Origin: Strongyloides papillosus
Taxonomy: Eukaryota; Nematoda; Chromadorea; Rhabditida; Strongyloididae
Length of the DNA: 64,000 bases
NCBI GenBank assembly: GCA_005656395.1
Contig: SRSI01000055.1
Coordinates: 558,001-622,000, forward strand
Reading direction: 5' to 3'
Position 1 is the stretch's first letter. The number at the start of each line of letters is the position of its first letter. Of the stretch, positions 1-12,632 are shown one piece after another. Below the pieces are notes generated by a model. That model was not told the DNA's origin. It worked only from the letters and a program-made list of their open reading frames with translations, and did not search any database. The translations under genes and the position numbers were made by a program.

Positions 1-800
1 AATTATGGACTAAATAGTGATAACCATTTAAAACAAATTAAAATTTTAGTCGCTATAACATAATCAAAATATTGTAAAAAAAACAATCAAATATAACTAT
101 AAGGATTACAGTCTAACTTAAAAATGAGGTTCTAACGAGGTTCATTGTATAGTAAAGAAGAAAGTTATATTAGTTAAAATGTCAATTTTTCCATTGTTCT
201 TTATTTTCTTATGAAATTTAATTTTATCTTAAGCATAAGATTCTTCTATCTTGTTCGATTTTTATGATTAAATTGTAAAAAAATGTATGTTTTTATATCT
301 TAATGGGGAAGAAAGGTCTAAAATTTCTGGTCAATAATTTTTACTATTTATTTTTTAGAAAATATCTCTTTTTTAGAAATTTTTAAGTATGGTTATTAAT
401 TTAAATATTTTTTTTAAAAGTAAAACGAAATAAGATTTTTTATAACTCATTAGAAAGGTGTGATCCCAGAATACCGTAGAATCACAGTATTAAAAAAATT
501 ATTGCAAATTGGTCAACTCATGAAGCAATGGGTGATGATAGTTTTTATTTGAAAAATTCTAAGAAGAGTGCGTTGAAAGGTTAAACAAAGCCATAGGGAG
601 GCATGGTCTTCCGTTGGTTCTATACAATATTTAAAAAAATACATAAAAAAATATACACAAATCTGTATAAAATGTAGCAATCGGTCGCACTTAAAAAAAT
701 CAAATTTTTCAAGCAGGTGTGAAATTCCATTACACTTCATGAAAATTATTTAAAAGTCAAAAATTAAAGATCAAAATTCCTAAAGGTGCAAATCCCAAGA
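1..800. repeat. AT-rich dispersed repeat, two tandem units of about 510 bp
   Basis: The phrase around 'ttatggac..agtgataacca' near base 4 recurs, diverged, near base 510 ('ttggtcaactcatgaagcaa'), so the left edge holds two degenerate tandem units. The same modules recur at 3840-4330, in inverted orientation at 7440-7640, and as two more tandem units at 39790-40740. Conserved patches include a 'gggaagaaaggtctaaaat' stretch and a 'cgttgaaaggttaaacaaag' stretch. No convincing reading frame runs through it. The consensus and class of the repeat are unknown. Confidence 0.6.
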
Positions 801-977
801 TACATTCTAAAATCTAAAATAAATTATGGAGAGTGTGATCATGAATCATCTGTGGTAATGGAAGGCTATAGATTACTTAAAAAGGAAGTAAAAGTTGTAT
901 GGTGTAGATACCTAAAATGTAATTAAGTTGGCATATCATTTATTTTACCTCTATTGTTTCGTGTCGTTTACTAAATA

Positions 978-1547
978 TTAGGTTGTTCAACTGAAAATGT
1001 CGCTTTTATGATAGTCAATTTTTAAATGATGATAATATTCTTATATGTTCACATATCGCTACAAGATATATACCATTTTGTAGAGCAAAACAAGGACTAT
1101 AAGTATCATATTTTTGCATTTTGCTTTAAACTATAATAAAGTTGTTATTATCTTAAAAAGATGTCAAAAATAGATTTTCGATCAATCTACATGTAAAAGT
1201 TCAAACTTGGCCAAGCAGAAGCCAAAACTTCAATGAAAGTTAGTGAAGCATTTGGCCAAGGGTCTACTAACAAACAGACCATACAACGTTGGTTCCAGAA
1301 ATTTCAGAATGGATATATGAGTCTTCAACGAAAGGGAATTCTCGCGAAGTAAATGCTCTTGAAAACGAAAATGGTGGAACCAAATCTAAGAATAACTGTT
1401 CAGGAGCTCGCAGATGAATTGGATGTCATTGTTGAAACTGTATCCAATCACTTAAAAGTCTTAAATATTATATCGTTCGACTAAAAATGTATCTTTTATA
1501 TCTTTAGCTCTAACAGTAAAAGCGACATTTTCAGTTGAACAACCTAA
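978..1547 (+). mobile_element. Internally deleted mariner-family element
   Basis: Perfect 31-bp terminal inverted repeats occupy 978-1008 and 1517-1547, beginning with TTAGGTTGTTCAACTG. TA dinucleotides at 976-977 and 1548-1549 form the target-site duplication. From about 1161 to 1460 the plus strand encodes recognisable mariner transposase N-terminal helix-turn-helix sequence (short motifs such as FKLGQAEAK and QRWFQKFQNG), broken by in-frame stops. The catalytic DD34D part is missing, so the element is non-autonomous. Only its ends could still be recognised by an active transposase elsewhere in the genome. Confidence 0.9.
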
Positions 1548-2553
1548 TAAAATCTAAAGAAGTATTTTCGCCGTTTATAATTCTATTTTACTTTATACAA
1601 TAGGGCCTGAACAGATTCGTCAAAACTTGTCTTTTTTTATTTTTTTGTATATATTAACCACATAGTTTGTAAAGATTCTGTTCTAGTAATTTCTATATAA
1701 TAATTCAAAAATATAATAAATTAAATAGTAAATCATTAAAAAATGTGTTGAAATTAAATGTTAATTGTTCTGAATTAAGCAAACTGATGATTGAAATTAT
1801 ATTGTATTTGAAATCTTATTGATTATGTATTAATCTATGATATTTATAGTGATCCATATTAAAAAATGAAATATTTGTAAAAAATTATTTACAAAAAGTT
1901 GTTATTCAATATTACTATAATATAAAGAAGATTGATTCTAACTAAAATATAAGAAAATAGTTATCAAGATCTCTTGACTGTTTTAAATCTAATGATGCAG
2001 AAGTGTTTACTTTTACCATTTTTTACCTACATTTCTTCTTCTCTTATGACTGAATTTTGTAGAATTTTTTAGATACCTTTCCTTATTCTTGTCAATTAAT
2101 TTAATTACATTTATTAATAACAGAAGAATTAAAATAAAAAAATTAAATCTTTGGAGCAATATAAATTTTATTTAAATTAATTTTCCTTTTTCTAATATGT
2201 AGCATAAATACAATAACTTCTAACCGTAATCGGTATGTTATCAGAACTCCCTTTTGATACCCTAACAACAATAAAGTAATTTATTAAAGTTTTATCTATT
2301 ATTTTTTTATATTTCAAGAATTCAATTTCTTTTTTAGATATATTGTTTTTGAATTTTTATTTAACATTTAGTACACTCTAGTTATTAAATAATTATGAGT
2401 TTTGGGAAATAATAAAAAAAAAGTACAAACTACATATATTATGTATTACTGTAAATAATTAAGATTTTTATTTATTTTAAAGACATATCAAAAAGAGGCA
2501 ATATTATATAAATAATTTAAATAAAGTTATATCTAATTATCTGTGTAGTTTCC

Positions 2554-3706
2554 TTAACATAAATAATCTTTTACTTTTGTTACATTACTTTCAAAAAGTT
2601 CTTTCATATGTTGATAGAATGCATAATCAACATATAATTTAATATAATTGTCTACTACCTTACAATTTCTTTTAAAAGACTCATCGTAATCCCATAGTTT
2701 CAAAAAGACAGAACTTCTACATATTTTTTCATCTGATAAAAATCTTCTTTTAAATACCGTTTTACGTTTTTTAATTTCGTTTTGTTTCCAAGCATGATGA
2801 AATAACTCATTATCACAAAATGTCCATCCAGTAAGCCATCCATCTCTTGCCCACTTCTTTTTAGATAATTTTCTAACTATTTTTATTTTTCTTCCTTCAT
2901 ATGTATAATAATTAGTATCATTTGGAGTTTCGTCCATTAAATTTAAAAATATCTCATACATGAAACAAATAACATATTTTCTTCATACCTTTTGGCATAG
3001 TTGTATATTTTCATACATTGTAGATATTTGTTACGGTATTTTACAGTTCCATGAAATCAACAAAAACTGCTTGAAGAGCAACATTATCTCTACCACCATT
3101 AGATTCCGGCATTTTTTTTTCATAATCGGCAAAAAATCTTATGAAATTTCTAGTGTATAACGTATTCCTTATAATATAACTTCCTGCCATTATTTCATAA
3201 TTAAATGTTCTATCATAAAATAAAATATCTTCTCCATCTTTTGGAAGGTAATTCTCTAATCTGTGTACTGGATTAACCACACCAATATCACCATCAATAA
3301 ATACAATGTATTTTATTTCGTTTTTATATTTTTGTGCATAATTAGCGACTATACAATGCCTACGAAACATAAAATCTTCATAATGACAGTTATAACTAAA
3401 TTCTGGAACTGTTTCTTGACGTAATATTACAAAAGTATAATTGTAATGCAAAGAGTAACATTTAACGGTTTCTATTGCTTGTTTATAATTACTTTCTGAG
3501 GCACTTTGAATTACCATAACTATAGCAATTTGATGAGGATGTAGTTTATTGTTTACTGAATTATCAGTAATTGTACCGACATTGTCGGAATTATCCAAAC
3601 TATCATAATATATATTTCCAATAACAGTAAGTATCATTTGATTTAATATTGAAAATATTAATATAATTAAGAAAAAAATTAACAAATAACGAATAAACAA
3701 TTTCAT
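2554..3706 (-). pseudogene. Broken DUF273 glycosyltransferase-like gene (copy A)
   Basis: Read from 3706, a 221-residue frame begins with an N-terminal membrane anchor and keeps the FIDGDIGVVNP motif. It then loses frame relative to the intact neighbour at 6144-7289. Two single-base deletions explain this: one near 3052, where 'ttcc' stands for 'ttccc', and one near 2947, where the intact copy reads 'ttaaaacatg' and this copy is one base shorter. The rest of the protein continues in another frame (2554-2961) with very high similarity to copy B. Two independent indels and no obvious intron to remove them point to a pseudogene; assembly error in homopolymers is the alternative. Confidence 0.8.
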
Positions 3707-4084
3707 AATTTAAAACATGAACAAAATTTTTTTCTGAAAAGAATTCTATTTATCTTTATATACACTCATATAATAATCAGATTTATGATAAAAAGAAATT
3801 AGAAAACAAAATCTTGTCTTCCCCATAGCTTTTTTCGAATTGAACTGATTTTTATTAGCATACGTCCAAGTGCGTGTTTTGTCTTAACTAGGGGGACTAA
3901 ATAAGCATCACACATTTTAGCCGGAATTAGTCAAATTATTTTTAAAGAACACCCTTCTAGGCTCTTTTTATTGTAATATTGTCTTTAAAATAACTTTTAT
4001 AAAAATAGCTGAAATAAGATAATTTATAATCTATTAGGAAGGTATAATTTAATATAATGTGGAAATACATTATTAAAGATAATG

Positions 4085-4556
4085 ATTGTAAATCGGTCAA
4101 CTTACGGACCATTGAGTGGTGATAGCTTTTTATTTAAAAATTCTAAATATAGTGCGTTTAAAGGTTAAGCAAAGCCACAGAGAATCATGATCTTTGGTCG
4201 ATTTTATAAAGCATAAAAAGAAACACACACAAAAAAACTTAAATATGAATAAAATCTAATAATTTATCCCACATAAAAAATCAAATTTTTCTTAAAGATG
4301 TGAATTTTTATTATATTTCATAAAGATTAATTAAAAGTTAAAAATCAGAAGTTTCATAAACGTGAAATTCCCAAGATACTTTGTAAAATGTAAAAAAAAG
4401 ATTATGGAGAATGTGATCATGTGATACCTATGGCAACAGAAGGCTATATTTAATTGAAAATGAAATAGAAATTGTTAGATAGAAATCACTTAACATATTG
4501 ATCAAGTGACTACATCGCTTATTTTATCTCTAACCTATTGTAATCTTTACCAAATA
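4085..4556. repeat. Unit-B repeat block with empty mariner target site
   Basis: This stretch aligns with 510-976 plus 1549 onward. At 4555-4556 a single TA stands where unit A has TA, a 570-bp mariner derivative and TA again ('caaaTAaaat' here against 'ctaaaTA...TAaaatc' there). It is therefore a paralogous empty site. No gene is visible in it. Confidence 0.7.
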
Positions 4557-5049
4557 AAATCTTTAAAAGTAGTTCTGTTTCAATTGTTATACTATGAGTA
4601 TAACAAATTTGACAAAATTTGTCCTTTTTATTTTTTTAGTGGTGTATAAAAACTGCATATTTAGCTAACATTTTGTATAAATAAATTTCACATCATGTAT
4701 AAAAAAAATATAGTTATTTAAACAGCAGATCAGTAAAAATATTTTTTAATTAGATGTTGTTTGTTCTGCACTAAGCAAATTAATATTTAAAATCAAATTA
4801 TTTTGAAAATCTAAAGAAATGTATTTAAAATTTTAGGGATTATTTACCAATATATAACATTAAACAAAAACAGTATTATAAAATAAAATATTTGTAAGAA
4901 ATTATTTGTAAAATATTTGTTCTTCAATAATATTATAATATAAAAAGGATTGATTCTAACTAAATTATTGGAAAATAATGAAGTGACTAAATATTATTTT
5001 TATTTATTATTTTCTATATTTCAATTATATCTAAATGTTTTATAATTTT

Positions 5050-5960
5050 TTTACTAGAGATCGTCATAGTGGTCCGTGCTATATTAATATGAATCTTCCT
5101 GGAGTCAATTTTATATAAAAAGTTTTTACAAAACTAAGAAATTATTTTTACGTTGTATACAATAAGTAGAAGATATGATAAAAGAAACATTCGCCAATCT
5201 TACAAAACAAGGAAATAAAAATAATATGTTATAATAAAAGTCTTTAATGCTGTATTATAAGATGAAAATAATCATTTATAGTTAATAAATTTTTATCTTT
5301 ATATTTGTTACAGATTTGGTATTTATACAAAATTTAAACCAAATACCTGCTTAATCATATCCTAAAAAAATTTTTAACAAATGTAAATTTTCAGATAAAC
5401 TTTAAATTTCTAAATCATATTTTTTTTAGATTTATTGATATGATTATTAAAAATAAGCATAAGAGCGATATTAGACTACGTAAACCAGAATTCAGAATAT
5501 AAACGATTAAATTATTCTAAATATTTTCGCACAAAAATTTTTTTGTAATAAATGTACCGAAGAAACCTTCACTAAGGTAATTTTGACTTAGCATTTAAAG
5601 ACTGAGTACTATTTCATATTATTTTTATTATTAAATTTGTTAGTGATTTTAGGTGAAAACAAGATAATATTAAATTTAAAATTATTTTTAATTTTAAATT
5701 TCTAAAAATATGTTAAATTAAAACATTTATACAAATATCTTCAAACTGATACTTAAAAAGATTACAAACTGTAAGAAACTACTACGATGTTTATTCCTAA
5801 GAAGTTTATACCTAATTTTTATTTGTATAGAAATAAAGAAGAATCATACTGTTTTGATTACACAATCGAACTTAACTAGGATCAGTATTAATATAGCTAT
5901 AACTAATTTTTTGTAAAAGACTATTAACTTTCTATTTACTATGTAAGTCACTATAATTAA
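5050..5960. other. AT-rich noncoding stretch specific to unit B
   Basis: No open frame of useful length, no tRNA-like boxes and no inverted-repeat termini were found. It has no clear counterpart in unit A, so it is either an insertion in B or a deletion in A. Confidence 0.4.
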
Positions 5961-6143
5961 TCTATGATTAAATATTTTGGAAAATAATCAAAAAACATAA
6001 AAGCCATATATATAATGTATTATTTAAACAATTAAGAATTTCATTAATTTTAAAGACATACCAAAAAGAGGCAATATTATATAAATAATTTAAATAAAAG
6101 TTATATCTTAATATTTGTATAATTTTCTGAATATATTTAACAT

Positions 6144-7289
6144 TTAATCTTCAATTTTTGTTATATTACTTTCAATAATTTCTTTCAAATAATATCTGTG
6201 TGCACCATCAGCGTATCCTTTAATAGTATCATATATAGTTTTACAATCTTTTCTAAAACTGTTATCATAGTCCCATAGTTTCAAAAAGTCAGAACTTCTA
6301 CATATTTTTTCATCTGATAAAAATCTTCTTTTAAATACATTTTTACGTTTTTTAATTTCGTTTTGCTTCCAAGCATGATGAAATAACTCATTATCACAAA
6401 ATGTCCATCCAGTAAGCCATCCATCTCTTGCCCACTTCTTTTTAGATAATTTTCTAACTATTTTTATTTTTCCTCCTTCATATGTATAATAATTAGTATC
6501 ATTTGGAGTTTCGTCCATTAAATTTAAAACATGTCTCATACAAGAAACAAATAACATATTTTCTTCATACCTTTTGGCATAGTTGTATATTTTCATACAT
6601 TGTAGATATTTGTTACGGTATTTTACAGTTCCCATGAAATCAACAAAAACTGCTTGAAGAGCAACATTATCTCTACCACCATTAGTTTTAGGCATTTTAT
6701 ATTCATAATCAGCAAAAAATTTTAAGAAACTTCTGGTGTATAATGTATTTCTTATAATATAACTTCCTGCCATTATTTCATTATTAAATATTCTATCATA
6801 AAAAAGAATATCTTCTCCATCTTTTGGAAGATAATTCTCTAATCTGTGTACTGGGTTTACTACACCAATATCACCATCAATGAATACAATGTATTTTATT
6901 TCATTCTTATATTTCTGTGCATAGTTAGCAATTATACAATGTCTTCGAAACATAAAATCTTTATAATGACAGTTATAACTAAACTCTGGAACTTTTTCTT
7001 GATGTAATATTACAAAAGTATAATTGTAATGCAAAGAGTAACATTTAACGGTTTCCATTGCTTGTTCATAATTACTTTCTGAGGCACTTTCAATTACCAT
7101 AACTATAGCAATTTGATGAGGATGTAGTATATGGTTTATTGAAGTATCAGCAGTTGTATTAGCATTGTCGATACTATTATACGTATCATAATATATATTG
7201 TCAAAAACAGTAATCGTCGTTTGATATAATATAGAGAATATCGCCAAAACTAAGAAAAATATTAATGAATTACGAATAAACGCTTTCAT
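6144..7289 (-). CDS. DUF273 family type II membrane protein, probable glycosyltransferase (381 aa)
   Basis: A single uninterrupted frame starts with ATG at 7289. Residues 1-25 form a short basic tip and a hydrophobic helix, the layout of a type II Golgi or ER anchor. The lumenal part contains FIDGDIGVVNP around residues 136-146, whose D-G-D resembles the metal/nucleotide-sugar-binding DxD of glycosyltransferases, and the typical DUF273 tail with KWARDGWLTGW. DUF273 proteins are a nematode-expanded family thought to act in sugar transfer; the substrate is unknown. The gene has no introns. It is the intact partner of the broken copy at 2554-3706 in the same orientation. Its 5' flank contains an inverted piece of the dispersed repeat. 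Confidence 0.85.
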   Translation of the reverse strand: MKAFIRNSLIFFLVLAIFSILYQTTITVFDNIYYDTYNSIDNANTTADTSINHILHPHQIAIVMVIESASESNYEQAMETVKCYSLHYNYTFVILHQEKVPEFSYNCHYKDFMFRRHCIIANYAQKYKNEIKYIVFIDGDIGVVNPVHRLENYLPKDGEDILFYDRIFNNEIMAGSYIIRNTLYTRSFLKFFADYEYKMPKTNGGRDNVALQAVFVDFMGTVKYRNKYLQCMKIYNYAKRYEENMLFVSCMRHVLNLMDETPNDTNYYTYEGGKIKIVRKLSKKKWARDGWLTGWTFCDNELFHHAWKQNEIKKRKNVFKRRFLSDEKICRSSDFLKLWDYDNSFRKDCKTIYDTIKGYADGAHRYYLKEIIESNITKIED

Positions 7290-7639
7290 AATTTGGAATA
7301 TTCACAATGTTGTTTTCTAAAAAAAACTCATTTTATCTTCTTTTATATACTATAATAATGATTCAATATAACAAAAATTTTAATTTAATTGTAACGGGCA
7401 TACCAGAAAATAAAAATTATGTAAATTTACGTGAATTTACATTTTAAAGAGAAGTTTCAATTACGTTTGCATTTTAATTTCACTAGTATTACATAGCCAG
7501 TCGATGGCCATGTTTTCGCATGGCTTTGTTTGACTTTTCAACGCATTCTGTTTAGAATTTGTTGAATGAAAACTGCCAATTTTTTTACCCATAATTTGTT
7601 CAATTTTTGATGAATTTTGTAACATTTTGTTTCCCCTAC

Positions 7640-10600
7640 TATTCTGATATTAGAACTTTCAAATAATGTATAAACTATCGTTCTTTATTAATGTTAAAAG
7701 ACGTTATCCCCTTTCAAAGTCATCTTAAATAAAGTTAGAAAAAATGTTTTTTAAAGATAACTTGGGAGATACTGATTACAAATAATTAAAACAAATTTTA
7801 AACTCAAGCCAGAAAAAGCATATCTTTTGGTTATTAAATCATTAAAACTGGTTAAATATTAAAAATGTTTTTGTTAAGACGAAGTCAACTTTCTTACTTT
7901 TTTACTATAGATATTAAAAAAAAAATGCAAAAAAAAATAGACATTTATTTATATAAAATGTTGTGAATTGTCCCACCTAGTTAAAATCAAATTTTTTTTT
8001 TGACAAATATGATATTTTATCAATGTTTATCAAAGTTAATTCGTTTTGTGAATAAAGATTATTAAAAATAACATTAGTGATCTTAAATATTTGTTGTTTT
8101 TTTTAAAATTCATCGAAAAAGCCTAATTAAATAAATATTGTAAACTAGAAAAATGTATTTTATTAAGGTATTATTTATTTTAAACTATTTTCGAATGCAA
8201 ATAAACTTCGAATATATCATAAAAAAGATTTGTATGCATTATTATGAAAATCAGATATAAGTGAGGATATGTGTAGCTTTAAATTTTTTATATTTGACAA
8301 TATTTACAATATAATAACTTGTAATGAGTTTTTTTAAAGAAATAAAATAATGTTTAAAGATATAAATATTCAAAAAATAGGAACATCATATAAATAAAGT
8401 TATACAAAGTTTTTAGAATAATATTTTTTAATAAAATTAAATTATTTCGTAATATAATTACAGAACTATTTTTTATAATAATATTACTTTAGATAGCAAA
8501 ATTATTATTAAAAAGAAGAACAGTCAATATTTAAAATTTACTGAAAATGATTATTCATCTATCAAAATTATTTTTTTAAACAAATTACAAAAAAGCTACA
8601 ATAGTTATATATTGGATTATCAAAAAATCTAAAGAAATAAAGTAAATTTAAATGCAATATCCCTTTAATGAGGAAAACAAACTTTCTGAAATATTATTAA
8701 GAATAATTAAGCAACAACTTATTATATTGCATATGAAACGATAAATAAAAAAGTTTACTTTTTTATGTTTCAAATGGCATATACAACATATTTTAAACTA
8801 AAATTAAAAACAATATCAATACTTGAAATAATTTAATTTTTTTCATATTTAAATATCATTGTTCAGATAAAAAGTGAAATTTCATTAGAGCAATTTTTTC
8901 CAGGATCCAATAAGTAAATTCATTTTGAACTTATAGTTAATCATCCTTTAGATAATATTTTATTATCCTTTATTATCTCTAAAGTTGTAAACAATTGACA
9001 GATTTAATTTTTTAAAATTGTTTGTTATCAAAATGTACTAAACTCAACTAACATGCAAATATATTTGAACAGATTTGCAAAGCAAACTGTTTTCATTTAG
9101 TTTTTTATTTTAATAAAAATCTCTGATATTTTTTTCTAGTAACCTTTTAGATTTTTTTTCAATAATATTGACATATATATAAATTAAATTATTTTGTATG
9201 GTTTTTATGTATCGTGATTATTTTTGATATAAAAAATGGTAAAAAAATATTTTTAATATTACGTTGAATAAAAAATTATACAATGAAAGGTAATAAGGAA
9301 AATCATTATACTTTTTATGAGATAAATTTCATCAAATTCTTTTACATTAATTAGATATTTTAGAATAGCATATTTGCTTTTTAGATGTAAGTAAATTTAC
9401 TATTAATTATATTATGAAATTTTTAATTAATTATTTTTTGTTCATGCTTGAGTTGTGTTTTCAACAGGTTTAAGTTTTTTACAATATCTAACATGTCTAG
9501 ACTGTAAAGTTTTGATTAAATAAATTAAATAACTTAGATAAACTCAATATTTTGTATTTGTTAGAAAAATTTCGAAATATTTTTTATTTTCAAATACTAC
9601 AAAAATCAATGGTTCTTTTTTTTAAAGCAAAAAAATAAATAATTCAAAATCTTTTAATCTAAAGTTAAGTTGATAAGAAACAATATATTCAATAAAATTA
9701 TTAAATACAATCTATTTGACGAAAGAAAGAAAATCCCAAGAAAACAAACTTTTTGATTAAGTCAAGTACTCTAATATTGAAACAAGAATTGTCAAGATTG
9801 TGAATTTAAATAATATAACTTCCAATAATATTTACTATAAGAAAAAATTCGAAAAGTCAATAGGAAATTTGTATTTTGATGTTAATACAAAGTTTTTAGA
9901 AGTATTTTACACTTGTAGATAGTAATTTTTGATGAAAATATATTTAAATAGATAAAACATTATTACCAATCTTGTTCAATAATTAATTTTTACTCTTGAA
10001 CTTTATATACGTAAAATGATACAAATCCACCCACTGGTAAAAAGCTACAAAAAATTTCAATTTTAAAGTTTGTAAATTATTATCTTTTGTTTTGTTACTG
10101 TTTTTACGATCTTCAAATAGACCGGAAATAATATTGATGTTTTTTAGTACATCACTAATTTCAAAGGCAAGTAGACTTAATTTTATTTTTAAAAGTAATA
10201 CAACAAAAATTATTTCTTATTTATTTGTCTTCTTAGGATTACAAAAGACTGCAGACAAAATTTATGTTATCTAAGAAATAATATTTTTTTTATCTGATCT
10301 TCAAGTCTATACAATTTTAATCTTATCATTCATTGTTTACTTTATAGTCAATACAGATACGAATTTAGAAATGAATTTGACAAGGAAGTAATTGCTTTTT
10401 AAAAAATGTATTATATAAATATAAATACTTTAGAATTTTCCCTGGTAATTTCATTTTTCTTGAATAACTTTTAATTCATAAAACTTTCTAGGATCCTTAA
10501 ACTTATTCGAAATATGACGATATTACTTGTTAACCAAAAAATATATTAAAATTGTTTACTAACAAATTTCTGAAATTCTAAATATAACAATGTCAAATAA

Positions 10601-12600
10601 ATTATTGTTCAAAGGTTGCTTTTGTGTTTCTAACTTTCAAAATACACATTAACATTGAATTATTAAATTACAACAAAATATGCATTTTTTATAAGTTATT
10701 AAAAATTTCCCAATATATTTTTATTACGATTACATTGATATTTTCATTCTCTTCCATTACTATAAACAAACTTTAACAAAAATAACTTCTTACATTAATC
10801 TTTATTTAAATAATGAATGAAATTAAATTTATTAGTGGCAACAATAGTGTTATTTAAGTAATAAAAAAAATAATTGTAAACAGAAGTTTAATAGTCTTTT
10901 TTTTCACAACAGACAATTGTTTTATATAATAAATTAGTAACTTTTATGAATGTATAAATTATCATTTAATCTCTTTCGAATAACTTTTACACAATAACAC
11001 ATCATCTGATAACATTCCTCAAAACAAATTAAACTTTATCTTTTAATTTAACTTCTCCCCAACACAAAAGGATTTGATTAAAAAGTGTACAAACATCCAG
11101 TGTTTCATAAATTAGTTTTATTTCAAAAGTATATTTTCAAATAATTTCATTGTTTTCAAATTTTATAAAATAACCTTTATCACGACTTTAAACAATTTCC
11201 AAAATATTAACAAAAACAGCTTTTATTTTGAATGTTTAGAATAACTAACATTATAGTCACACAAAGTACCACAATACATTTAACATATTTTTTCTTTACA
11301 AACAAAGTTTCTATAGAATGATGGGGTACAAGTTTTATTTATGGCAAATGCATAATTTTTTTCGTTTAAAAATATTTTTAAAATGAAAAGAATAAGGAAG
11401 TTTCTGGTAATCACATGTGAAAACATCAGTGGAAAATAAATTTTGATAAATTACATTTTGTAATCGTTAAAATAACAAAATAGCTGAACAATCTTAATTG
11501 GTAACAAACTCATAATAAAGGAAATGAAAACGTTTCTAAATTTAAACACATTATAAAATATTATACTTATATTTTTTAAATATATACTTAATTAAGTAGA
11601 ACGAGCTACTTAATTTTTTTAAAGGAGAATCTAAAGTAATGATTATATTATTTTGCTTTTTTTAAATTGATAATGCTATTTTATTTCTTCAATATTTAAT
11701 TAAAATTGTTACAGCAGAAAAACAATATAGGGCTTTGAAAATGAAATATGAGATTGACGTTTTAACAAATGTTATACTAAAAAAATATTAAAAAATATAA
11801 ACATAAACTTTACTTGCCCCTAGATATTGTTGTTTTACAAATTATATATTAATAATTAATCTTTAAAAAAAGTGAAAAATATCGTGTTGTTGTTGATGCC
11901 TAAAAAAGTTTTAGCAATATCAATATTTTAACAAAAAAATAATAAAATTTAATTTATAGATTTGTGTTTTTTAAAAAATATTACTCTTTTCATTAATTTT
12001 TACATAAACAATTTTTTTACTAAAAATCATTGATCGCATATTTTAAATAAATAATTTTATTATCAAAGTATACAAATTTCTAACTAGTATAATACTAATC
12101 ATAAATGATTGACAATAAAATGAATAATGAAGATATATTAGGATCGGAAGTTCCAGTGACGTTGTGTGCACATATAATTTCTATAATAATTGATTAGAAA
12201 ATATAATATTATAAATAATTAAATATTATTCATGTACTATTAATACTTTAATTAATTGTACAGTTCTAGTGATGATGATAGAAAAATGTTCTGCCTGATT
12301 ATCAGTTGAAATGTGTACACTAAGAAAGATTTCCTAAAAGTTAAGTAAAAAATCTTCTACTGATAGTTAAATTCCACTTCGGTTTAAAAAATAAATTATT
12401 TTTTCCTTATCAAACTTAACATTAGAACGTTGTTTTTGTCTGTATGGATTACATTAGATATGCCAGGATGTTGTTTTTCTCTTTTGATTGTTTATCATAA
12501 CTTTTTGGAGCAGGCTTTACTCTCATCTCGAGTATTTATCAATTATGTCCTATTTTAATTACAACTTTTTTCCCCACTTTTTTACCACATTTATTTGATA
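7640..12600. other. Gene-poor AT-rich intergenic region
   Basis: I see only poly-A/T runs, simple AT-rich sequence and short chance frames (the longest about 60 codons, at 10092-10274, with no family resemblance). No RNA genes or transposon termini were recognised. Confidence 0.5.
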
Positions 12601-12632
12601 ATTTTCAAGTTATATATGTAATTTTTTTTAGA

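Larger units (their letters stand above)
430..7450. repeat. Tandem duplication of a DUF273-gene block (unit A about 430-3850, unit B about 4030-7450)
   Basis: The two units match in order: the repeat patch (500-606 with 4085-4200), the noncoding stretch near 1560-1680 with about 4570-4700, the gene's 3' flank (2404-2550 with 5985-6130) and the DUF273 gene itself (2554-3706 with 6144-7289). Unit A has gained a 570-bp mariner derivative, and unit B has extra AT-rich DNA around 5050-5960. The coding parts are much more alike than the flanks, which suggests selection or gene conversion on the gene. Confidence 0.75.
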
